Source: Flavobacterium tructae (lineage in GTDB: Bacteria; Bacteroidota; Bacteroidia; Flavobacteriales; Flavobacteriaceae). Taken from it: a stretch of 64,000 nt of DNA. The position numbers were made by a program, and so were the translations under genes. Positions 39,653 to 47,492 of this stretch are shown piece by piece (the stretch's first letter is position 1; each line of letters starts with the position of its first letter). The DNA is taken from contig NZ_MUHH01000013.1 of the NCBI RefSeq assembly GCF_002217475.1, positions 96,810 through 160,809 of the forward strand, in the 5' to 3' direction. A model generated the notes under the pieces. The model was not told where the DNA came from. It ran no database searches and worked only from the letters and a program-made list of their open reading frames with translations.

Positions 39653-42600
39653 ATGAAATTGTTTTTGGATAATCATTTTATTGCGAAAATTAAAACCTGC
39701 TCTTTGGCAATAGCTGTCTTGCTGCTCCCCTATTCCTGTGCGACTCATAAAGCACAATATGGTAAAAATGTCAGTGCTAACGAAACGGAAAACGCAACAG
39801 ATACCATAAAAATTGCACACACTTTTTATTTAGTGGGTGATGCCGGAAACGCCGACGAAGAAAAAGCCCAGCAAACTCTTGAACTACTGCATCAAAAACT
39901 AAAAAAAGCGAGTAAAAAATCGACCTTGCTTTTTTTAGGAGATAATATCTATCCGAAAGGTTTCCCTGCCCATAATGAGGGGCTGGAAAAGGCTTTGGCC
40001 GAAACGAAACTGACCAATCAATTAAAACTTACCGAAGGATTTAAAGGAAAAACGATTGTCATTCCCGGAAACCACGATTGGTACAATGGTATCAAAGGCC
40101 TTGAACTTCAGGCTGAATTTGTTACTAAATATTTAAACGATAAAAAAGCCTTTTTACCCCGAAAAAGTTGTGCCATAGAAGCTGTTAAAATAGACAGTAC
40201 AACTGCTTTAGTAACGATTGACAGTGAATGGTTTCTGGAAGACTGGAACAACCACCCTACTATAAATGACAATTGTGATATTAAAACCAGAGAAGATTTC
40301 TTTGACGAACTGGAAAGTGTTCTTAATAAAAATCAGGAGAAAACGGTCATTCTTGCCATACATCATCCACTCATGAGCAACGGATCGCATGGCGGTCAAT
40401 ATTCGTTAGAAAAGCAACTGTTCCCTCTAGAACAAAAAATTCCGCTTCCGGTAATTGGTTCCTTTATTAATTTACTGCGAAAAACTACAGGTGCCAGTCC
40501 GCAAGACATTCAAAACAAACAATATACTGCTTATGCCAAGCGCATTAAAACGCTGCTGCAAAAACAAAAAAATGTGATTGTAGTTTCCGGCCACGATCAT
40601 AATCTGCAGTATGTCAACAAGGAAAATATTAAGCAGATTATTAGCGGTGCGGGATCAAAATCTGAAGCTGCAAGGGCCATTAACTCAAATGATTTCTCTT
40701 ATGGAGGAAACGGTTATGCTACCTTGACTTTGTTCAAAAGCGGAGATGCTAAAGTTTCTTTCTTCGGAAATGAAAACAACCACGAAAAGCTACTTTTTGA
40801 GCAGGAAATCATAAAGGCTAAAGAAATCAACTGGGCTGCTGATGTTCCGAATAATTTCCCTCCTAAAATCACAACTTCTATCTATTCTCAAAAAATGACG
40901 CAGAAAAGTCTGTTTCATAAGTTTCTTTTCGGAAACCACTATAGAAAATATTACAGCTTACCCATTGAGGCTAAAACCGCAACTTTAGACACTTTAATGG
41001 GAGGTTTGAAACCTATTCGTGAAGGTGGCGGACATCAGTCTAAATCTTTAAGAGTATCGGATCCTAAAGGCCGAGAGTATGTGATGCGTGCTATGAAAAA
41101 AAGCGCTACACAATTTTTACAATCTGTAGCTTTTAAAGATCAGTACATTGTTAATGATTTTGAAAATACCTATGCAGAGAATTTCTTATTGGACTTTTAT
41201 ACTACTTCACATCCTTATACTCCCTTTGCAGTGGGTAATCTGGCCGATAGAATAGGGCTGGCACACAGCAACCCTATTTTATATTACATTCCGAAACAAA
41301 ATACTTTAAAGGAATTCAATTCGAATTTTGGAGATGAATTGTATATGGTTGAAGAAAGACCTGCCGACAATCATCTGGAAGGTAAGAATTTTGGAAATCC
41401 AACTAATATTATCAGCACATCTGACATGATGAAAAACCTTCATAAAGATGAAAAATATACCGTTGACGAAAACGAATACATAAAAGCCCGTTTGTTTGAC
41501 ATGCTTATTGGCGATTGGGACCGACATGACGACCAATGGCGTTGGGGAGAATATAAAAAAGAGGGAAAGGTCATTTACAAACCTATTCCCAGAGATCGCG
41601 ATCAGGCTTTTTCGAAATATGACGGGACTTTGCTTTCGCTGTTGATGAACATTCCTGCACTGCGCCACATGCGTACTTTTAAAGACAAAATCGATAATGT
41701 AAAATGGCTTAACAGAGAACCTTACCCGCTTGATCTGGCCTTTTTAAGAACTGCCGAAGAAAAAGACTGGATTGCTCAGGCAAAATACATTCAGGAAAAC
41801 TTAACCGATGCTGACATTGACAATGCTTTCAAAAGCCTGCCAAAAGAAGTTCAGGATGAAACAATTAAAGACATACAACAGAAGTTAAAAAGCCGAAAGA
41901 AAGAACTTCAAAAATATGCTTCTGAATACTTTGATGTTTTGAGCCATACCGTAATGATCGCCGGAACAGATAAAAAAGACAAGTTTGTAATTCGCCATAG
42001 CGCCAAAAAAACACTCGAAATTCAGGTTTTCAGAGTTAAAAAAGAGGGCGACGAATTGATATACACTAAAACCGTTACCGATGCTAAAACTTCCAACTTA
42101 TGGATTTACGGTTTAGATGACAATGATACTTTCCAGGTAACCGGTACTGAAAAATCGAAGATAAAAATTCGTTTAATAGGTGGACAAAACAATGATACTT
42201 ATAACATTGAGAACGGAAAAAGAGTGATCGTTTATGATTTTAAATCAAAACAAAACACCTATAATCTGGATTCAAAAACCGGAACTCAACTAACAGACGA
42301 TTACGACGTTAACCTTTACAATTACGAAAAACCAAAATATAATGTGATTTCAGGGCTTCCAAATATAGGGTACAATCCTGACGATGGCGTAAAGCTTGGT
42401 TTTAATTTAAATTATACGGTAAACAATTTCAAACAAAACCCTTACACCCAAAAACATGTGTTAAACGGTTTTTATTATTTCGCAACGGAAGGTTTCGAAT
42501 TGAATTATGCCGCACATTTTCCGGGTTTGCTTGGCAAGTGGGTTATTGACGTTGAATCGCAATATACAACTCCAAATTTTACAGTGAATTATTTCGGATA

Positions 42601-43387
42601 TGGGAATGAAACGATCAATAATACGGAGCAATTTGGAATGGATTACAACCGCGTTCGCATTCAGAAGTTTAATGTTTCAGCGGCGATCCGACATGTTGGG
42701 CGATACGGAAGTGAGTTTAGCATCCAGCCCATGTTTCAACAAATGAGAGTAGAAGAAACCAAAAATCGATTTATTGATATTCCAAACATCATTAATCCGG
42801 AGATTTTTCAAAGTCAGACCTTTGGTGGTGCGAAAATCAAGTATCATTTCAAAAATTCCGACTTTGCTGCGAAACCTACTTTGGGAATTACTTTCATGAT
42901 CTCGGCAGCGTGGTTAGCCAATCTAAATGAGACCAGGCAAAACTTCCCGACTCTTGAAAGTCTTTTAGGATTTACCCATAAAATTGATTCTAACGGAAAG
43001 CTGGTTTTAGCCACACTTTTAAAAGGAAAAGCGATCCTAAATAACAATTACGAATTTTATCAGGGTGCGGCTTTAGGAGGCGATACAGACTTACGCGGTT
43101 ATCGAAACGAACGCTTTCTGGGAAGTTCTTATTTTTCTCAAAGTACTGATTTACGTCTTAGCATTGGTAAAATCCAAAAAACAATTGCTCCTTTAACCTA
43201 CGGGATTCTGGGTGGTTTTGACTATGGAAGAATCTGGCTTGACGGTGAAAATTCCCGAAAATGGCATCAGGATTATGGCGGCGGACTTTGGCTGAACGCG
43301 ATCAATGTCCTAACGGCAAGAATCACTTATTTCAAATCACCTGACGAAACCGGAAGAGTCATTTTTGGAGCGGCTTATAGTTTTTAA
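39653..43387 (+). CDS. Lipoprotein-type metallophosphoesterase / kinase-like / Omp85 barrel fusion
   Basis: 1244 residues. A lipoprotein-like signal ends at Cys29 (LLPYSC). A calcineurin-type phosphoesterase follows, with GDAG (62-65), GDN (96-98), GNHDWY (139-144), HHPL (237-240) and GHDH (313-316). A middle region (about 440-720) has REYVMRAMKK, GDWDRHDDQW (620-629) and PRDRDQAF (646-653), resembling the catalytic loop of HipA/CotH/Fam20-type kinases. The C-terminal 400 residues are a barrel with the Omp85 motif GGDTDLRGYRNERFLG and a terminal aromatic (FGAAYSF). Probably outer-membrane-inserted, acting on a periplasmic or surface substrate. Domain order is seen; activities are inferred. 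Confidence 0.82.
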   Translation: MKLFLDNHFIAKIKTCSLAIAVLLLPYSCATHKAQYGKNVSANETENATDTIKIAHTFYLVGDAGNADEEKAQQTLELLHQKLKKASKKSTLLFLGDNIYPKGFPAHNEGLEKALAETKLTNQLKLTEGFKGKTIVIPGNHDWYNGIKGLELQAEFVTKYLNDKKAFLPRKSCAIEAVKIDSTTALVTIDSEWFLEDWNNHPTINDNCDIKTREDFFDELESVLNKNQEKTVILAIHHPLMSNGSHGGQYSLEKQLFPLEQKIPLPVIGSFINLLRKTTGASPQDIQNKQYTAYAKRIKTLLQKQKNVIVVSGHDHNLQYVNKENIKQIISGAGSKSEAARAINSNDFSYGGNGYATLTLFKSGDAKVSFFGNENNHEKLLFEQEIIKAKEINWAADVPNNFPPKITTSIYSQKMTQKSLFHKFLFGNHYRKYYSLPIEAKTATLDTLMGGLKPIREGGGHQSKSLRVSDPKGREYVMRAMKKSATQFLQSVAFKDQYIVNDFENTYAENFLLDFYTTSHPYTPFAVGNLADRIGLAHSNPILYYIPKQNTLKEFNSNFGDELYMVEERPADNHLEGKNFGNPTNIISTSDMMKNLHKDEKYTVDENEYIKARLFDMLIGDWDRHDDQWRWGEYKKEGKVIYKPIPRDRDQAFSKYDGTLLSLLMNIPALRHMRTFKDKIDNVKWLNREPYPLDLAFLRTAEEKDWIAQAKYIQENLTDADIDNAFKSLPKEVQDETIKDIQQKLKSRKKELQKYASEYFDVLSHTVMIAGTDKKDKFVIRHSAKKTLEIQVFRVKKEGDELIYTKTVTDAKTSNLWIYGLDDNDTFQVTGTEKSKIKIRLIGGQNNDTYNIENGKRVIVYDFKSKQNTYNLDSKTGTQLTDDYDVNLYNYEKPKYNVISGLPNIGYNPDDGVKLGFNLNYTVNNFKQNPYTQKHVLNGFYYFATEGFELNYAAHFPGLLGKWVIDVESQYTTPNFTVNYFGYGNETINNTEQFGMDYNRVRIQKFNVSAAIRHVGRYGSEFSIQPMFQQMRVEETKNRFIDIPNIINPEIFQSQTFGGAKIKYHFKNSDFAAKPTLGITFMISAAWLANLNETRQNFPTLESLLGFTHKIDSNGKLVLATLLKGKAILNNNYEFYQGAALGGDTDLRGYRNERFLGSSYFSQSTDLRLSIGKIQKTIAPLTYGILGGFDYGRIWLDGENSRKWHQDYGGGLWLNAINVLTARITYFKSPDETGRVIFGAAYSF

Positions 43388-43390
43388 CTA

Positions 43391-43626
43391 AAGGTTCTGA
43401 GATGCTAGGTTACTAAGGTTCTAAGTTTTTTTTGCCACGAATTCACGAATGATTTTGTAATTTAAAATTCGTGAATTCGTGGCAAACTTTTTATTTTAAA
43501 GGTACTGAGTTACTGAGATTCTAAGATCCTAAGCTTTCTTTCTCAGTATTCAAAAATGATACAGTAAACTAAAATTCGCGAATTCGTGGCAAAAAGACTT
43601 AGAGCCTCAGCACCTCAGTACCTTAG
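43391..43626. repeat. Nested stuttered and CCACGAATT inverted repeats
   Basis: The 246-bp gap holds a nested structure. An outer stuttered arm at 43391-43425 (AAGGTTCTGAGATGC...) faces 43598-43626 (CTCAGCACCTCAGTACCTTAG). Inside, GCCACGAATTCACGAAT (43434-43450) pairs perfectly over 17 bp with 43467-43483. A one-base variant of the same right arm recurs at 43574-43590, and another stuttered arm lies at 43500-43532. No gene fits. Confidence 0.82.
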
Positions 43627-43633
43627 TCCCTTT

Positions 43634-44494
43634 TTATTTTAGCTTAAACTCATACACATTTCCACCTGTTTTATTTGCCTTTTCATCGGCAATCAACAAA
43701 GTGGTGTTGTCTTTAAAAACGACAGCTTCTTTTTGCGAAAAATGATCCAATTTAATTTCCGTTTGCGATCCTTTATGAAACAAATCATTTTTATACCCTT
43801 TAAACAAAACGATTTTATCATGACTCAGCAAAGCTACTTTTTTACCATCAGGGCTAATGGTAGCACTTGTTAAAACACAATGATTGTAATTATCACAAGT
43901 TTTAAACTCCCCTATTTTAATCGCTTTCTGAGTTCCCGGAGCATTTAAAATCTTATAAATAAAAGCCGTTCCATCGAAATTCTTACTACGGTTTTTGGTA
44001 AACAGATAAAAATAATTCCCGTGTTCAAAAAAGCCTTCGACATCATAGAACATCTCTTTTTTCTTCGGAGGAAATTCCGTTTGTTCCGGGTAGGAAAACG
44101 AAACCTTATACTCTGCCACTGCTGAATCTTTATTCAACTGATTCTTATTGACTTTATAAATACACAAATCTTTACGCTCGTTGTCGTTATTTCCAAAATC
44201 TCCTATATAAACATTCCCGCTTTTATCTCTGGTAATATCTTCCCAATCTACATTAGTCGCATTTGAAACAACAATCGATCTGGCAATCTTCCCATCTGAT
44301 TTTATCGCATAAATTTCATTTTTATTGCCACTGTCTTCTATCGCATAAATTAAATTCGTTTCAGGAAAATAAGTAATTCCCGAAACTTCTTTTAGCTTCT
44401 TCGGAAGTGCGTACAACGTTTTTAAATTTGGATTAGATTGTTGCTGACAAGCCAGTAAGGCTATAGAAGCCCCGAGTAAAAAAAACTTTTTCAT
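43634..44494 (-). CDS. Lipoprotein with a beta-propeller-like fold
   Basis: 286 residues with a lipoprotein signal (MKKFFLLGASIALLAC, Cys16). The body has repeated four-stranded blade-like units with signatures such as EVSGITYFPETNLIYAIEDSGNKNEIYAIKSDGKI, VDWEDITRDKSGNVYIGDFGNN, FYDVEGFFEHGNYFYLFTKNR and ATISPDGKKVALLSHDKIVLF. This resembles SdiA-regulated/phytase-like or NHL-type propellers, but I cannot assign it further. It is downstream of, and on the same strand as, the kinase-like gene (68 bp apart). Confidence 0.75.
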   Translation of the reverse strand: MKKFFLLGASIALLACQQQSNPNLKTLYALPKKLKEVSGITYFPETNLIYAIEDSGNKNEIYAIKSDGKIARSIVVSNATNVDWEDITRDKSGNVYIGDFGNNDNERKDLCIYKVNKNQLNKDSAVAEYKVSFSYPEQTEFPPKKKEMFYDVEGFFEHGNYFYLFTKNRSKNFDGTAFIYKILNAPGTQKAIKIGEFKTCDNYNHCVLTSATISPDGKKVALLSHDKIVLFKGYKNDLFHKGSQTEIKLDHFSQKEAVVFKDNTTLLIADEKANKTGGNVYEFKLK

Positions 44495-44562
44495 AATATC
44501 TTCTTTTAATTTAACCTAACTAAAACCTGCTACCCGCCAAAGATTTTTATTGAATGCAGTAC

Positions 44563-45615
44563 TTAAAGTAGGTTTGTATTTTTAAAATTGCGTGTAATAA
44601 ATTCAAAAGCAGCAAACATAATATGTCCCATAGATTTAGCATTCTTGAACTTCATATCATTGGTATAACGGTACAATTCCATTTTTAGTTGATTCAGATG
44701 CTCTTCTGTCGAAATCGTATCGTGACACATGATATTCAGTAATTTTTTGATTCTGGTTTCGGCAGAATGGATACGTTTCGCCAAAATCGCTCTTTCCTCA
44801 TCCTTGTACTGAATAATGGACCGATCCTCCAGTTTTTCTTTAATCAATTTAATCATCGGATAATTTTCTTTGAAAAACTGCGGACGATACACTTTAAAGT
44901 TCCCTTCATAACATTGCTGATCAAAATCAATTGGACGTATTTTATAAACTACCTGATCGAAGTCATGAATGGGAACAATCACATAATTATAAGCACGCAT
45001 ATCACCCAAAAGCCTAATCATACAACGTTCGTTGAACTTCACAAACTCTTTTGCAATCTGTGACTTTTCCATTTCTGTACAACTATCTAATAAAGTGTCC
45101 ATAAAAACGTCACCCGGGATCCCGATAATATGCTCTTCAATTAAAGTATCCTTAAAAACTAAAAAATTGATTTTATCCGGCGAGAGAATATCCTCCAGCT
45201 CTAATCCGTAAATTCTTGAAGCATCTGCTTTTTTAATATAAAAATGAACATAATTATCATTGAGAATATTACGAACTTTTATGCGGAAGGGTTTAGAATT
45301 TCCAAAAGTACAGTAATCAATTGCATCAATATTCAAATACTGAATGATCTCGTTATTTCCATCAGAATGTAAAAGGGAATAGATTTTTTTCAGATTCAGA
45401 TCGATCTCATTTCTCTCAAACTCGCTGTAATACACTCTGATCCATAAAGTATCCGTTTCATTTTTATCATAAACATTAACTGAGCCTGAAAATCGCAATA
45501 GATCATCATAGAACACCGATACTTTCGAAATACGTTCGTATCGCTCTAAATAACTAAGAAGAGACGGCATTAAAGGATAAGACGGTTTTTTCAAAACCAT
45601 TAAAGGTTCGCTCAT
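44563..45615 (-). CDS. Unknown protein with kinase-like catalytic motifs
   Basis: 350 residues, no signal peptide or membrane segment. I do not recognise the family, but the segment from about 200 reads RLLGDMRAYNYVIVP then IRPIDFDQQCYEG. The spacing of Asp205, Asn210 and the Asp230-Phe-Asp232 motif matches the catalytic loop (GDxxxxN) and metal-binding DFD/DFG of the aminoglycoside-kinase-like fold. FYIKKADASRIYGLELEDIL at about 125-145 could hold the nucleotide-binding lysine. The C-terminal 90 residues are helical. If a kinase, its substrate is unknown. It is transcribed divergently from the ABC transporter. Confidence 0.62.
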   Translation of the reverse strand: MSEPLMVLKKPSYPLMPSLLSYLERYERISKVSVFYDDLLRFSGSVNVYDKNETDTLWIRVYYSEFERNEIDLNLKKIYSLLHSDGNNEIIQYLNIDAIDYCTFGNSKPFRIKVRNILNDNYVHFYIKKADASRIYGLELEDILSPDKINFLVFKDTLIEEHIIGIPGDVFMDTLLDSCTEMEKSQIAKEFVKFNERCMIRLLGDMRAYNYVIVPIHDFDQVVYKIRPIDFDQQCYEGNFKVYRPQFFKENYPMIKLIKEKLEDRSIIQYKDEERAILAKRIHSAETRIKKLLNIMCHDTISTEEHLNQLKMELYRYTNDMKFKNAKSMGHIMFAAFEFITRNFKNTNLL

Positions 45616-45725
45616 ATTTTTGAATATCTTTATTACAAATTTAAATGAATAGCATCATATAAATAAATTTAGCGTAACAAAATAAAAGTTGAATCGTCTT
45701 ACATAAAACTAAAACCGAAATAAAT

Positions 45726-46637
45726 TTGGAAACCATACTTACTATCGAGAATCTTCACAAAAGATACGGGCGCATTCAGGCCTTAAAAAATGTATCTTTT
45801 GAAATACAAAAAGGCCACGTTTATGGCATATTAGGCCCTAACGGAAGCGGTAAATCGACCACTTTAGGAATTGTCCTGAATGTTGTAAACAGAACTTCGG
45901 GAAATTATACCTGGTTTGGAGGAAAGGTACAAACACATGAAGCACTAAAAAAAGTAGGCGCCATCATCGAAAGACCAAACTTTTACCCGTACATGACTGC
46001 CGAAGAAAACCTGAAACTGGTTTGCAAAATAAAAAGCATCAATTATTCTAAAATTAGTGAAAAGCTTGATTTAGTTGGGCTATCCGAGAGAAAAGACAGC
46101 AAGTTCAGCACCTTTTCTTTGGGAATGAAACAGCGTCTTGCCATTGCTTCGGCACTCTTAAATGATCCGGAAATTTTAATTTTAGACGAACCAACAAATG
46201 GTCTAGATCCACAGGGAATTCATCAGATCAGAGACATTATCCGAAAGATTGCGTCACAAGGAACCACTATTTTACTGGCCTCTCATCTTTTAGACGAAGT
46301 AGAAAAAGTATGTTCGCATGTCGTTGTTTTGCGAAAAGGAGAAATTTTATACTCCGGAACAGTCGACGGAATGTCAGCCAATGAAGGTTTCTTTGAACTT
46401 CAGTCTGATGATAATCTGGCGTTGAAAACCATACTGGAAACACATCCGGCAGTTGAAAAAATCACCGAAGAAGACGGCAAAATCCTCGTCTATCTCCACT
46501 CTGATTTATCCGCTTCTGAACTCAATCATTTTCTGTTTTCTAAAAATATCGCTTTGAGCCATCTGGTAAAACGCAAAAACAGTTTAGAAGCGCAATTTTT
46601 AGAATTAACCAAGAACGCCATTATCCAAAACAACTAA
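45726..46637 (+). CDS. ABC transporter ATP-binding protein
   Basis: 303 residues starting at TTG 45726 (METILTIENLHKRYG); no closer ATG exists. All NBD motifs are present: Walker A GPNGSGKS (37-44), the signature FSLGMKQRL, Walker B ILILDEPTNGLDP and the H-loop in LLASHLLDEVEKV. The C-terminal extension (FFELQSDDNLALKTIL and on) is the type found in CcmA-like drug or lantibiotic-immunity exporters. The permease gene starts 3 bp downstream, so the pair makes a simple exporter. Confidence 0.93.
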   Translation: METILTIENLHKRYGRIQALKNVSFEIQKGHVYGILGPNGSGKSTTLGIVLNVVNRTSGNYTWFGGKVQTHEALKKVGAIIERPNFYPYMTAEENLKLVCKIKSINYSKISEKLDLVGLSERKDSKFSTFSLGMKQRLAIASALLNDPEILILDEPTNGLDPQGIHQIRDIIRKIASQGTTILLASHLLDEVEKVCSHVVVLRKGEILYSGTVDGMSANEGFFELQSDDNLALKTILETHPAVEKITEEDGKILVYLHSDLSASELNHFLFSKNIALSHLVKRKNSLEAQFLELTKNAIIQNN

Positions 46638-46640
46638 ACC

Positions 46641-47477
46641 ATGAACAGACTAATTTCTATAGAACTACAAAAAATCTGGAAAAACAAAGCCAGCCGCATC
46701 CTCACTTTGACTTATTTCATACTGCTTTCGTTCATCGCTTTAATGGCTTCCATCAAATTTGACATAGGTCCTTTTAAATTCCATTTGGCAGAAATGGGTA
46801 TTTTCAACTTCCCTTTCATTTGGCATTTCAATACTTATGTAGCCGCCTTACTTAAACTTTTCCTTGCAATCGTTATTGTTTCTATGATGGCCAATGAATA
46901 CAGTTACGGAACTTTGAAACAAAACCTGATTGACGGCTTAAGCAAAAAAGAATTTGTGCTGTCCAAATTCCTCACAGTCGTACTGTTTGCATTAGCCTCT
47001 ACCATTTTCGTATTCGTAATGAGTGTAATTCTTGGACTATGCTTTTCATCCTATACCGAATTTGATGTTATTCTGATGGATTTAGACTATCTTCTTGCTT
47101 TTTTCGTAAAACTCATTGGCTTCTTTGCATTCTGTTTGTTTTTGGGAATTTTAGTAAAACGATCCGCCTTTGCATTAGGTTTTCTTTTGGTATGGAGCAT
47201 AATAGAAGGAATTATGAAAGGAGTTTTAATCTTTAAGATTTTTCCTGAAAGTTCAGTGGGGCAAACGATCATGAATTTTTTCCCGCTGGAAGCCATGTCA
47301 AATCTAATCATTGAGCCTTTTTCAAGATTATCCGTAATTCGTTCAATAGGTACACAAATTGGGGTAGAAAATACCAAAGATTATGGCGTACATTATACTT
47401 CGATTTTAATCGTTCTGATCTGGACATTCTTATTTGTTTACTTCTCATACAAGCTATTAAAAAAGAGAGATTTGTAG
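46641..47477 (+). CDS. ABC-2 type transporter permease
   Basis: 278 residues with six predicted membrane segments, beginning MNRLISIELQKIWKNKASRILTLTYFILLS, a layout typical of ABC-2 permeases of the BcrB/NatB-like group. Further segments are VAALLKLFLAIVIVSMMANEYSYGTLKQNLIDGL (the conserved E-box region), VVLFALASTIFVFVMSVILGL and ILVLIWTFLFVYFSYKLL. It forms the channel for the ATPase encoded 3 bp upstream. Substrate unknown; the gene ends 15 bp before the surface protein gene. Confidence 0.9.
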   Translation: MNRLISIELQKIWKNKASRILTLTYFILLSFIALMASIKFDIGPFKFHLAEMGIFNFPFIWHFNTYVAALLKLFLAIVIVSMMANEYSYGTLKQNLIDGLSKKEFVLSKFLTVVLFALASTIFVFVMSVILGLCFSSYTEFDVILMDLDYLLAFFVKLIGFFAFCLFLGILVKRSAFALGFLLVWSIIEGIMKGVLIFKIFPESSVGQTIMNFFPLEAMSNLIIEPFSRLSVIRSIGTQIGVENTKDYGVHYTSILIVLIWTFLFVYFSYKLLKKRDL

Positions 47478-47492
47478 TATATTTGTAATACT

